Below are positions 34,624 through 43,251 of a DNA stretch of 45,969 nucleotides, piece after piece (position 1 is the stretch's first letter; the number at the start of each line of letters is the position of its first letter). The notes under the pieces were generated by a model that saw nothing but the letters and a program-made list of their open reading frames with translations, had not been told where the DNA came from and did no database searches. Source of the DNA: JBFGCA01 sp041567315 (lineage in GTDB: Bacteria; Acidobacteriota; Thermoanaerobaculia; Multivoradales; JAHEKO01); assembly GCA_041567315.1 (NCBI GenBank), contig JBFGCA010000025.1, forward strand, positions 1 to 45,969, in the 5' to 3' direction. The position numbers and the translations under genes are program-made.

Positions 34624-37176
34624 ATGAAAGTCCCGCTGAGCTGGCTGCGCGAATACGTCGACGTCGACCAGGGGCCCGAGGCGCTGGCCCGCGCCCTGAC
34701 CTTCGCCGGTCTGGAGGTGGAGGGACTGCACTTCGTGGGAGTGCCGCTCCCGGAGAGCGCGCCGGAGGCCAAGGTCACGGGTCTCGCCTGGGACCGCGAC
34801 GCGGTGGTGGTGGGCGACCTGCTCGAGGTCGAGGCCCACCCCGACGCCGAGCGGCTGGTGGTGGCCCGGGTGGAGGCCGGGGGCGGCGTCCTCACTACCG
34901 TGACCGGGGCCCCGAACCTGTTTCCGTACGCCGGCCGCGGCCCGCTGGAGACGCCGCTCAAGGTGGCGGTGGCCACGGAGGGCGCGACGGTCCTCGACTA
35001 CCGGCAGCGCGACCCGCAGCCGCGGCGGATCGAGCGGGCCGCGATCCGGGGCGTCGAGTCGGTCTGCTCGATCTGCTCGGAGAAGGAGCTGGGGATCTCG
35101 GATGCCCACGAGGGGGTGATCGTCTTCGACGCCGACGCGCCGCCGGCCGGTACGCCGCTCGCCGACTACGCCGGCGACCTGGTGATCGACGTCCAGATCA
35201 CCCCCAACATGGCTCGCGACGCCTGCATCCTGGGGGTGGCCCGCGAGGTCGCCGCCCTGACCGGTGCCGCGCTGCGGGCTCCCGACTACGAAGTAATGGC
35301 CGCGGGGCCGCCGGTCGAGGACAAGATCCGGATCGAGATCCGCGAGCCCGACCTCAACCCCCGGTTCACCGCGACGCTGCTCGAAGGCGTCGCGATCGGC
35401 CCCTCGCCCTACTGGCTGCAGCGCCGGCTGCGGCTGGCCGGCATGCGGCCGATCAACAACATCGTCGACGTCACCAACTACGTGATGCTGGAGCTGGGCC
35501 AGCCGCTCCACGCCTTCGACTACGACGTGCTGGTGGAGCGCGCGGAGCGGGCGGGCGGCGAGCCGCCGACCCTGATCACCCGGCTACCGGGGCCTAAGGA
35601 GGCGCTCCGCACCCTCGACCTGACGGCCGACGACCCGCCGCGCCGGCTCGACGACTTCACCATCCTGGTCGCCGACCGGGCTGGCGCGCTGTCGCTGGGG
35701 GGGATCATGGGCGGCGAGGAGTCCGAGGTCTCGGGCCGGACCACCCGGGTGCTGCTCGAGGCGGCGGCCTGGAACTTCATCAACATCCGGCGCACGACCC
35801 GGTCCCAGCAGATCGACTCCGAGGCCGGCTACCGGTTCAGTCGCGGCGTCCACCCCGAGCAGGCGGCGCGGGGCAACCTCCGGGGGATCGAGCTGATGCG
35901 GCGGCTGGCGGGCGGCACGGTGGCCGCCGGCATGGTCGACGAGTACCCGCGTCCGGCGCCGGCCGTCGTCGTCGAGCTGCCGCTGGCCGAGATCGAGCGG
36001 GCGCTGGGTCTGGCCATCCCGAGAGCGGAGGTGGAGCGCATCCTGCGCGCCCTCGAGTTCGGGATCGAACCCGCCGGCGACCTGCTGCGGGTCACCGTGC
36101 CGGACCACCGCCTCGACGTCGGCGAGGGGGTGGTGGGGATCGCCGACCTGATCGAGGAGATCTCGCGCATCTACGGCTACGAGCGCATCCCCGAGACCCA
36201 GATCGCCGACTCCATCCCGCCCCAGCGCGGCAACCCGGAGCTCGAGGTGGAGGAGAGGGTCCGCGACCTGCTGGTCGATCTCGGTCTCCAGGAGGTGATC
36301 ACCTACCGGCTGACCACCCCCGAGGCCGAGACCCGGGCGCGGCCGCCCGCGGCGCCCGCCGACGAGCGTCCCTACGTGACCCTCGAGAACCCGACCAGCC
36401 AGGAGCGCCGGGTGCTGCGTCACGAGCTGCTGCCGGCGCTGCTCGAGGTGGCCGAGCGCAATGCCCGCCAGCGCCCGGCGCTGGCGCTGTTCGAGATCGG
36501 CCAGGTCTTCCTGCCGCGCGACGGCGACCCGCTGCCGGCCGAGCCGCGCCGGCTGGCGCTGCTGCTGGCCGGCGAGCGCGAGCCGCGCTCATGGGACCGC
36601 CCGGCGCCCGAGCCGATGGACTTCTACGATTTGAAGGGCGTGCTCGACGCCCTGCTCGCCGACCTCCACGCCGGCGAGGTGCGGTACGAGCCGGCCCGAG
36701 GGGTGGGCTTCCATCCGGGCCGCTGCGCCCGGCTGGAGGTCGCCGGCCGGTCGCTCGGCCTGTTCGGCGAGGTCCACCCCGAGGTGCGCGCCGCCTACGA
36801 GCTGCCGTACGCCGCCGTGCTGGCCGCCGAGCTCGATTTCGAGGCCCTGGCGGCGGCGATCCCCGACCGCCATCCGATCCGACCCCTGCCGCGCTATCCG
36901 GCGGTCTACGAGGACCTGGCGCTGGTGGTGGACGAGGCACTCGCGGCCGCCGCGGTCGAGACCGAGATCCGCGACGCGGGCGGCGAGCTGCTGCGCGCCG
37001 TAGAGCTGTTCGACGTCTACCGCGGCGAGCAGGTCGCGCCCGGCAAGAAGAGCCTGGCCTATCGCCTCACCTACCAGTCGGACGAGGGCACGCTCACCGA
37101 CCAGGCGGTAGCCGAGCTGCGGCGGCGGATCCTGGAGCGGCTGGGCGGGGCGCTGGGCGCCGAGCTGCGTCAGTGA
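34624..37176 (+). CDS. pheT: Phenylalanyl-tRNA synthetase beta subunit
   Basis: 850-aa subunit. Domains in order: N-terminal MKVPLSWLREYVDV, EMAP-type tRNA-binding OB (HPDAERLVVARVEAGG, TGAPN), B3/B4 editing region, catalytic-like core (QQIDSEAGYRFSRGVHPEQA), B5 (LDVGEGVVGIADLIEEISRI), and the C-terminal FDX-ACB anticodon domain (PLPRYPAVYEDLALVVDEAL, FDVYRGEQVAPGKKSLAYRL). Length is slightly above the usual 790-810 aa. Ends one base from the convergent stop of the next gene. Ordinary housekeeping gene. Confidence 0.97.
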   Translation: MKVPLSWLREYVDVDQGPEALARALTFAGLEVEGLHFVGVPLPESAPEAKVTGLAWDRDAVVVGDLLEVEAHPDAERLVVARVEAGGGVLTTVTGAPNLFPYAGRGPLETPLKVAVATEGATVLDYRQRDPQPRRIERAAIRGVESVCSICSEKELGISDAHEGVIVFDADAPPAGTPLADYAGDLVIDVQITPNMARDACILGVAREVAALTGAALRAPDYEVMAAGPPVEDKIRIEIREPDLNPRFTATLLEGVAIGPSPYWLQRRLRLAGMRPINNIVDVTNYVMLELGQPLHAFDYDVLVERAERAGGEPPTLITRLPGPKEALRTLDLTADDPPRRLDDFTILVADRAGALSLGGIMGGEESEVSGRTTRVLLEAAAWNFINIRRTTRSQQIDSEAGYRFSRGVHPEQAARGNLRGIELMRRLAGGTVAAGMVDEYPRPAPAVVVELPLAEIERALGLAIPRAEVERILRALEFGIEPAGDLLRVTVPDHRLDVGEGVVGIADLIEEISRIYGYERIPETQIADSIPPQRGNPELEVEERVRDLLVDLGLQEVITYRLTTPEAETRARPPAAPADERPYVTLENPTSQERRVLRHELLPALLEVAERNARQRPALALFEIGQVFLPRDGDPLPAEPRRLALLLAGEREPRSWDRPAPEPMDFYDLKGVLDALLADLHAGEVRYEPARGVGFHPGRCARLEVAGRSLGLFGEVHPEVRAAYELPYAAVLAAELDFEALAAAIPDRHPIRPLPRYPAVYEDLALVVDEALAAAAVETEIRDAGGELLRAVELFDVYRGEQVAPGKKSLAYRLTYQSDEGTLTDQAVAELRRRILERLGGALGAELRQ

Positions 37177-37177
37177 G

Positions 37178-39619
37178 TCAGCCGGGCGGGGTGTCGAGGG
37201 GGGCGTCCAGGTAGTAGCCCCAACGGCCGTCCAGCCGCTCCAGACCGGTGTTCTTCTCCAGGCCCTCGGAGACCATCCGGAAGGCCTCGACGACGCCGGG
37301 GACCAGGAGGGGCCGCCCGCGATCGTCGAACGGCAGATGGGCGCGGTACTCGTTGGCGCTGCCGAGAGTGAGGTCGAGCTGGTGGGCGAGGCTCGAGAGC
37401 CCGCGCAGGCGGACCAGCAGCGCGACCAGCCCGCTGGTCGTGAAGTAGCCGTAGGGTGGCAGCGCCCGCAGCGCGTCGACAAACTCGGCCTCCCGGCGGA
37501 AGACCCGGACCTTGCCGTCGAGCTCTTCCTCGTCGGAGCGGGCGGTGACGAGGACCGCGACCGGACGCAGATCCACGAAGCCGTTGTTGGCGACGTGGAA
37601 CTCCACGAAGCGCTCGAACTCCGCGTCGCCGGGCGCCGGCGGGAAGCCGCGCAGGCTCGCGAAGCGGCGGCGCAGATGGATGGCGAAGGTGTCGCGGTGG
37701 GTGACGATGCGGTCGATCGAAGCGGCGTAGCAGCCGGCGACCACCCGCCGCCGCCCGTCCCGCTCGATGAGGATCGGGCTGCCGATCGCCGGCACCGCCC
37801 AGGCGGCCTGAAGCACGGCCCGGAGGATCCGGCGGGCGGCCTCCTGACGGTCGGGATCGGCCTGGAAGAAGCTCTTGAGCGGACGCAGGTCGTCCTCGGC
37901 GCGCGCGGTGGCCAGCACCTCGAGCTCCCTGGCCAGGCCGGCCGGGTCCCGGCGCGCGACCTGCTCGAGCGTCAGGGCCCGCGAGTGGCTCTCGAAGTAG
38001 GCCTCGGGATCGAAGCGGGCAAGGTCGACGTGGGCCGGGATCTCGTCGAGGTGGAGCGACTTGAGGCGCTGGAGCAGGATCAGCAGCCCGAGGGTGTGGA
38101 GCTCGGCCTGATGCTTGGCCGAACCCAGGTCCTGGAGCGCCTTGGGCTGGAGGCCGCGGGTCTGGCTCCTCCTGAGCTGCGGCTGGCCGAGCAGATCGAA
38201 GACCTGCCGGCTGTAGTCGGTCTCGCTGTAGTAGCAGGTGTTCCCCGGAAAGGCCGGCCGGTCGGGGTCGTCCCCCAGCAGCGCCACCCGCGCCAGGAGC
38301 AGCCCCAGCTCGCTCGCCGAGGTCACCCGCATGACCCGGTAGAGGGCGTCGGTGTTGGAGACCGTGAAGTAGCCGTTTTCGCCGCTGCGCAGCGTGTAGT
38401 CGAGGACCAGCGGCCGGCCGTGCTCGAGCTTCACCGGCTGGTGCGGCTCGTCCAGCAGGTCTAGGCGGTGCGGCCGGTAGACCTTGAGGCGCTGCCGTAG
38501 ATCGGCCCTTGGGATCACCTCCAGGCCCTCCTTCGCGCGATCCTGGAGACGGCGGCGGATCGCCGGGTTCATCGGCGGGCTGTGGCGGATCAGCACGCCG
38601 TCGACGCCGATCGCCGCCGCGGTGACCAGCATCTTGATGCCGGCCGCGGCGTAGGAGGCCGCCAGCCGGCTGGCGAAGGCCTGCTTGTCGGCGAGCTTGC
38701 GGTCCAGGGCGCTGTGGGCGAAGCCCAGGCGGATCGTCCGCCGCCCCTCCGGTCCCTCGTCGTACATGCCGCCGACGCCGGTGGTGTGGGCGGCCAGCAC
38801 CTCGTCGGCGAGCCGCTCGCGCACCTCGACCAGATCGCTCTGCAGGGCCGCCAGGTAGAGCTCCTTGAGGCGCTCGACCCCGGTGCCGCCGGGCGTCGCC
38901 CCCAGCAGCAGCGCCGCCTCTTCGACCTGGGGCAGCCGGTAGGCGGCGATCGAAGCCAGCGGAATGCCCACCACCACCGCGCCAAAGCGCCGGCCAGGCG
39001 CCGGCCGGCCGCGCGCCGTGCGGTAGCGCGCCAGGAACCCCGAGAACGGGTGGCCGACCTGCTCGGTCAGGAGCCTCTCGAAGAGCGCCAGCCTGACCGC
39101 CGCCGGCCCCTCGGGGTCGAGACCGTGGCCCTCGACCAGCCGGCGCACCGCCTGCTCGCGGCCGCCGCGGTCGAGCCGGTCGAACTCCTCGAGGCCGGGG
39201 ATCCGCGGATCGACCGAGAAGGTGTCCATCTCCACCAGCACGCCGGAGGCGGTGCGGTAGCCGACGCCCTCCACCCGCTCGGGCAGGCGGTGGTGATCGC
39301 GGCGGTGGACGTCGAAGAGCAGCCGCGTGAACTGGCGGATCTCGGAGTGCGTGCGGCCGGTCAGGAGGATCCGGGGACGGACCTCCGCCGCCGGCGCGCG
39401 GCAGCGCAGCGCCTCCTCGAAGAGCGACAGCATCTGGAGGACGGCGGCGCCGCCCACCGCGCCGGTGCCGCCGAAGACGACCAGCACCTGATCGGGAAAG
39501 TCGGGGTCGGCGGCGCGCTCGAGCAGCTGGGGCCCCAGCCGGCGCCGCTTGAACCGCTCAGCGGCGGGGCGCTCCGCGGAGCCGGCCGCCTGCGAGAGCA
39601 TGGACCGCGGCGCCTCCAT
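37178..39619 (-). CDS. Large Rossmann-type protein of unknown function
   Basis: 813-aa protein. After a 45-residue lead it shows a clear dinucleotide-binding start, VLVVFGGTGAVGGA (Gly-rich loop after the first strand), and later segments RILLTGRTHSEI, FGAVVVGIPLASIAAYRL and AAAIGVDGVLI, suggesting a large NAD(P)-binding or related enzyme; the last 400 residues are helical and of no family I know. The ATG at 39619 is chosen because the longer frame to 39676 runs into the tRNA gene. Alone between pheT and tRNA-Phe; no partner is apparent. Confidence 0.7.
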   Translation of the reverse strand: MEAPRSMLSQAAGSAERPAAERFKRRRLGPQLLERAADPDFPDQVLVVFGGTGAVGGAAVLQMLSLFEEALRCRAPAAEVRPRILLTGRTHSEIRQFTRLLFDVHRRDHHRLPERVEGVGYRTASGVLVEMDTFSVDPRIPGLEEFDRLDRGGREQAVRRLVEGHGLDPEGPAAVRLALFERLLTEQVGHPFSGFLARYRTARGRPAPGRRFGAVVVGIPLASIAAYRLPQVEEAALLLGATPGGTGVERLKELYLAALQSDLVEVRERLADEVLAAHTTGVGGMYDEGPEGRRTIRLGFAHSALDRKLADKQAFASRLAASYAAAGIKMLVTAAAIGVDGVLIRHSPPMNPAIRRRLQDRAKEGLEVIPRADLRQRLKVYRPHRLDLLDEPHQPVKLEHGRPLVLDYTLRSGENGYFTVSNTDALYRVMRVTSASELGLLLARVALLGDDPDRPAFPGNTCYYSETDYSRQVFDLLGQPQLRRSQTRGLQPKALQDLGSAKHQAELHTLGLLILLQRLKSLHLDEIPAHVDLARFDPEAYFESHSRALTLEQVARRDPAGLARELEVLATARAEDDLRPLKSFFQADPDRQEAARRILRAVLQAAWAVPAIGSPILIERDGRRRVVAGCYAASIDRIVTHRDTFAIHLRRRFASLRGFPPAPGDAEFERFVEFHVANNGFVDLRPVAVLVTARSDEEELDGKVRVFRREAEFVDALRALPPYGYFTTSGLVALLVRLRGLSSLAHQLDLTLGSANEYRAHLPFDDRGRPLLVPGVVEAFRMVSEGLEKNTGLERLDGRWGYYLDAPLDTPPG

Positions 39620-39643
39620 CTGGAGGGCCTCCGTTGGGAGGCG

Positions 39644-39719
39644 TGGTGGGTAGGGACGGAATCGAACCGTCGACACCGGGATTTTCAGTCCCGTGCTCTG
39701 CCAACTGAGCTACCTACCC
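39644..39719 (-). tRNA. tRNA-Phe (anticodon GAA), CCA encoded
   Basis: 76-nt cloverleaf on the minus strand. Acceptor stem GGGTAGG/CCTACCC, D arm GCTC-AGTTGGCA-GAGC, anticodon stem CGGGA/TCCCG with loop CTGAAAA (anticodon GAA), T arm GACGG-TTCGATT-CCGTC, discriminator A and encoded CCA ending at 39644. All stems pair fully. It is about 2.5 kb from pheST. Confidence 0.97.
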
Positions 39720-39744
39720 GAGACAGGCCCCGGCCGACGGCGGA

Positions 39745-39779
39745 GGACCCGGGCGCAGTATAGCACCGCGCCCGGGTCC
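39745..39779 (-). terminator. Strong 12-bp hairpin with embedded -10 box upstream of tRNA-Phe
   Basis: GGACCCGGGCGC (39745-39756) and GCGCCCGGGTCC (39768-39779) form a perfect 12-bp stem around an 11-base loop. On the minus strand the loop contains TATACT (39762-39757), a good -10 box placed to start RNA about 30 bases before the tRNA 5' end; no clear -35 was found. The hairpin also follows the stop of the secreted protein gene (39812). So it may be a terminator for that gene, a promoter region for the tRNA, or both. A T-run precedes but does not follow the stem in the minus direction. Confidence 0.45.
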
Positions 39780-39811
39780 AAAAGGGGAGGAAAGACGGCC
39801 AGCGAGCGGTC

Positions 39812-40312
39812 TCAGGGCACGCAGATCTGGCCCTCGATGAAGCCCGCGCCGGCGCCGTTTGCGAAGGTGCCGGTGGCGGTCAGCACGCCGCTGGCGCCGG
39901 CCCAGGCGCCGGTGCCGCCGACCACCACGTCGACCTCGGAGAACTCGCCGGCCCCCACCGTCGACAGCAGGATCGCGTCCTTGGTGAAGAAGTCGCCGGT
40001 GGCGGTCTGGTAGTGGTTGTCGCCGGTGACCACGATCACCGCGGTGGTCGGGGTGTCGGGCGTGGTCACCACGCTGGTGCCGACGAAGGCGCCCACCGCC
40101 TTGAGGCTGCCCTGCAGGGTGGCGGTGGCGCAGAGGCCGATCGGCGAGCCGCAGGTGGGCACCGCCTCGGCCTCGATGAACAGGTGCGAGTGGACCCGCC
40201 GGCAGGTCGGGTCGGCAGCGGCCGGGCCGGCGGCCAGCGAGGCGATGGCGAACAGCGCGGCGGCTGCGAGGACGAGGTTGGAACGACGGGAGCCCGTGGC
40301 GGACCTGTTCAT
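39812..40312 (-). CDS. Small secreted beta-rich protein
   Basis: 166-aa exported protein. Signal peptide with Arg-rich start, hydrophobic core LVLAAAALFAIASLAAG and cleavage after AAA. The mature part has four Cys (CRRVHSHLF, TCGSPIGLC, GQIC) and ends in a Gly-rich pattern VVVGGTGAWAGASGVLTATG typical of small beta-barrel secreted proteins such as the AOC/DUF3224-like kind; the match is weak. Clear ribosome site AAGGAG eight bases before the ATG. Divergent from the lipoprotein gene at 40525. The 212-bp gap between them holds no ORF. Confidence 0.7.
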   Translation of the reverse strand: MNRSATGSRRSNLVLAAAALFAIASLAAGPAAADPTCRRVHSHLFIEAEAVPTCGSPIGLCATATLQGSLKAVGAFVGTSVVTTPDTPTTAVIVVTGDNHYQTATGDFFTKDAILLSTVGAGEFSEVDVVVGGTGAWAGASGVLTATGTFANGAGAGFIEGQICVP

Positions 40313-40524
40313 GGCGGTTTCTCCTTTTGCCGTTGCGAGAGGTTCGCCGCCTTGGATGCCCGCGGGTGCCGCAGGTTTCGGCCCGCTCGGGGCCGGTGCG
40401 ACCCATGGGTGTAGCCTGTTCCACTGCTGGGGCCCTTGGGTGCTGCTAGAAAGAACACCTGGGGTTTTCTGTCGGGTCGGTCCGCACCAGGCGTCTGGGA
40501 GGGGGGCATTTCGGGAGGTTTCTC

Positions 40525-42018
40525 ATGAGGAGTATCAGATCCGTCCTCGGGGCCGTCCTCTTTCTGACCGGAGTCCTGGGCGTCACCCTGCAGGGTTGTG
40601 GCGGCGGCAGCTCGCCGACCGAGCCCCTGCCGCCGGTGTTTGGCCCCGCCGTCGGGGCGACGGTGGTCGGCCAGGTGGTCAGCGTCGACGGCTCGTCGTC
40701 GGCGGCCGCCGCGGTGGCTCCCAGCGCGGGCGGCCAGCTGGCGGTCGGGGGTCCCGGCCCGGTCGCGGCCGACGTGTCGGACATCACCGTCCGGGTGGCT
40801 GGAACCGGTATCACCGACGTCACCGATCGGCAGGGGCGTTTTCGGCTCGGCGAGGTGCCTGGCGGCGACCAGATCCTGTTATTCGAGCGATCGAACCGTA
40901 GCGGCAGCCTCGAGATTCGTAACGTCCGCTCCGGCGAGCGGATCGACCTCACCGTCTCGCTCGACGGTTCCCAGGTGCGGGTCGAGCAGATGGAGCGCTC
41001 GGTCGACGCCGGACAGGCGTCCCTCGACGTCGAGAAGTCGACCAACGGCCACGACGCCGACGTGCCGCCGGGGCCCACCATCCCGGCCGGCGATCCAGTG
41101 ACCTGGGAGTACCGGGTCACCAACACCGGAAGTGATCCGTTGACCTTGATTTCGGTAGCGGATGATCAAGGGGTGGCGGTGAGCTGTCCGGTCACCGACC
41201 TGACGCCGGGCGAGTCGATGACCTGCGTCGGTCACGGCACGGCCCAGCCCGGGCAGTACTCCAATCTCGGCACCGCCACCGGCACTGCCCCCGACGGCAG
41301 CCTGGTCGAGGGCAGCGACCCCAGCCACTACTTCGGCGCCGAGGCCGCCATCGAGCTCGAGAAGTCGACCAACGGCCAGGATGCCGACGATCCGCCCGGC
41401 CCCACCATCGCGGTGGGTGATCCGGTGAGCTGGGAGTACGTGGTCACCAACACCGGGGCCGTCGACGTGACCAGGATCTCGGTGATCGACGACCAGGGGG
41501 TCGCGGTCAGCTGTCCGGCGACCGTTCTGGCGCCTGGCGAGTCGATGACCTGCAGCGGCTCGGGGATCGCCCAACCGGGCCAGTACTCGAATCTGGGGAC
41601 GGCCTCCGGCACCACAGCCGACGGCAGCCTGCTCGAGGACAGTGATCCCAGCCACTACGTCGGTGAGGACGCCGGCTCCCAGGAGCTCACCCTCGACCTG
41701 CAGCCCGACTCGTGGAACTTCAACTGGGCGCAGAGCTCGGGGACCGTCTCGGCGTTGATTCGGGGTGCCGGCTTCGAAGACGTCGCGATCGACACCATCA
41801 GCCTGGAGGGCAGCGACCCGGCGGCGCCACCGCTGGCGCCGACACGCACTCAGATGGCCGGCAACCACGTGCGCGCCTTCTTTGCCAAGTCCGAGGCCTT
41901 CCAGACCCTGCTCGACCCGCAAAGGGGCGAGATCCACACCATCGGCGTCTCCTTCATGCTCGGCGGTCAGCCGGTCGAGCTGTTCGACGAGATCCGGGTC
42001 GTCGGCCGGGGAAACTGA
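40525..42018 (+). CDS. Lipoprotein with two DUF11-like repeats
   Basis: 497-aa surface lipoprotein. Signal peptide with lipobox-like TLQGC (Cys 26). Residues about 45-160 are a carboxypeptidase-regulatory-like or Ig-like domain (DITVRVAGTGITDVTDRQGR). Then two near-identical units of 109 residues (EKSTNGHDADVPPGPTIPAG..., EKSTNGQDADDPPGPTIAVG...) of the DUF11/conserved-repeat type, and a final 110-residue domain (LTLDLQPDSWNFNWAQSSGT). Ribosome site GGGAGG seven bases before the ATG. Likely exposed on the cell surface or in the periplasm. No link to the eCIS is visible. Confidence 0.8.
   Translation: MRSIRSVLGAVLFLTGVLGVTLQGCGGGSSPTEPLPPVFGPAVGATVVGQVVSVDGSSSAAAAVAPSAGGQLAVGGPGPVAADVSDITVRVAGTGITDVTDRQGRFRLGEVPGGDQILLFERSNRSGSLEIRNVRSGERIDLTVSLDGSQVRVEQMERSVDAGQASLDVEKSTNGHDADVPPGPTIPAGDPVTWEYRVTNTGSDPLTLISVADDQGVAVSCPVTDLTPGESMTCVGHGTAQPGQYSNLGTATGTAPDGSLVEGSDPSHYFGAEAAIELEKSTNGQDADDPPGPTIAVGDPVSWEYVVTNTGAVDVTRISVIDDQGVAVSCPATVLAPGESMTCSGSGIAQPGQYSNLGTASGTTADGSLLEDSDPSHYVGEDAGSQELTLDLQPDSWNFNWAQSSGTVSALIRGAGFEDVAIDTISLEGSDPAAPPLAPTRTQMAGNHVRAFFAKSEAFQTLLDPQRGEIHTIGVSFMLGGQPVELFDEIRVVGRGN
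41026..41679 (+). repeat. Two 327-bp tandem repeat units in the DUF11-like lipoprotein gene
   Basis: Unit 1 starts near 41026 (GACGTCGAGAAGTCGACC) and unit 2 near 41353 (GAGCTCGAGAAGTCGACC); matching points such as GACGGCAGCCT at 41293 and 41620 keep the same 327-bp offset. Each unit codes for one 109-residue repeat; the high DNA identity suggests a fairly recent duplication. Confidence 0.8.
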
Positions 42019-42067
42019 GGCGACACCGCCGATCCAGAATCAGGCGGGGCGCCGCCGGAGTCGCAAG

Positions 42068-42637
42068 TTACGGCGCGGCTCGGTCTGCGCCGGCGGTCGG
42101 GTCGGCGATGCCGCGGGGCAATTCGTCGAGGCGGTCGGCGAGCGCGGCGACCGTTCCGCCCTCGTCGAGCAGGACCAGCTTCGGGACGCGGTCGATCCCC
42201 ATCTCGGCCAGCGCCACGGTGTCCGTTGCCACGACGACCGGGTACTCGATGCCGAGCTGGGCCGCGGCGCTGCGGACCACGGCGAGGGGCTCGCCGAGGC
42301 TGGCGCCGATCACCGAGAGCTGGTCCTTGGAGCGCAGCTCGAGGGCGTTGAGCCCCGGCACCTCCGAGCGGCAGATCTCGCACCAGGTACCCCAGAAGGC
42401 GACCAGGGTGGGGCGGCCACGCGACACCGCGGCCAGCGAGCTGGGCTGGCCCTCCAGGGTGACCACCTGGATCTCCGGCAGCCTGGCCCCGACCGTCACC
42501 TGCTCCACCGGGCCGCCGCCGCAGCCGACGGCACCTAGCAGCGCGAGGACGGGGATGAGAATGCGCGGCGGTCCGGCCGCCGGCTCGGGGACTCGTCGGC
42601 TGACGGTCGTGCGCTGGCTCGAGTCGTGGTGCCGCAT
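42068..42637 (-). CDS. TlpA-like thiol-disulfide lipoprotein
   Basis: 189-aa protein from the ATG at 42637 (a GTG at 42682 is also in frame). N-terminal hydrophobic stretch ILIPVLALLGAVGC is a lipoprotein signal. The thioredoxin fold shows RPTLVAFWGTWCEICRSEVP (CxxC = CEIC), then VIGASLGEPLAVVRSAAAQL and the cis-Pro RVPKLVLLD. TlpA/ResA-like proteins reduce disulfides outside the cytoplasm, often for cytochrome assembly. It ends the minus-strand group carbonic anhydrase - FG-GAP protein - TlpA. Confidence 0.85.
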   Translation of the reverse strand: MRHHDSSQRTTVSRRVPEPAAGPPRILIPVLALLGAVGCGGGPVEQVTVGARLPEIQVVTLEGQPSSLAAVSRGRPTLVAFWGTWCEICRSEVPGLNALELRSKDQLSVIGASLGEPLAVVRSAAAQLGIEYPVVVATDTVALAEMGIDRVPKLVLLDEGGTVAALADRLDELPRGIADPTAGADRAAP

Positions 42638-42681
42638 CGAGGGTTGCTCCGCAGCCGGGAGGCCGGCCGGGGCACGGGACA

Positions 42682-43230
42682 CTACCTCCCGGGCGCTGCG
42701 ATCTCCAGCAACCGGTCGGCGGTCACGTCCTCGATCACCGTGCGGCGGCCGCCCGGCCAGGTCACTTCGACGGCGTCCACCCGGGTGGCTGGGCCGAGGC
42801 CGAAGAGCAGGGGTCCGCGGTAGGAGGCCGCGTAGCCGTTGGAGGTCGACACCACCTGGGTCTGCACGCGGTCGCCGGTCCGCACCCGGACGGTGGCGCC
42901 CACCGGCTGGATGGCGCCGCGGCGCGCGAGGCGGACCTTGAGCCAGTGGTTGGTGCTGCCGTCGACCAGCCGGTTGACGTAGAGGTTGGCCGGGAAGCCG
43001 TTGGCGTTGTGGACCAGCAGGTCGGCGTCGCCGTCGTGGTCGAAGTCGAAGCCGACGAAGCTGCGGCTGTCGGCGATCGAGTCGATGCCGAGGGCGAAAC
43101 CGGCCTCGATGAAGTTCTCGCCGTCCAGGTTGACGTAGGCGAAGTTGCCTTCACGCCCGTTCCAGGAGTTCTTGCCGATGAACTCCGCCGAGTAGTAGCT
43201 GCCCCGGTAGTAGTCCGCCGGGCGGCGCAC
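42682..43230 (-). pseudogene. UnbV/ASPIC C-terminal part of FG-GAP protein, behind an in-frame TGA
   Basis: 182 codons in the same frame as 43252-45108, separated only by a TGA at 43252-43254 and seven open codons. It carries a last FG-GAP repeat (FVGFDFDHDGDADLLVHNAN) and the UnbV/CRTV_ASPIC domain (HWLKVRLARRGAIQPVGATV, LLFGLGPATRVDAVEVTWPG). Alone it would start at a GTG at 43230 with no clear ribosome site. The sequence is well conserved in composition and shows no further damage, so the break is either recent, an error, or read through. Confidence 0.75.
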
Positions 43231-43251
43231 GGCCGCCTCGAAGAACGGCTG

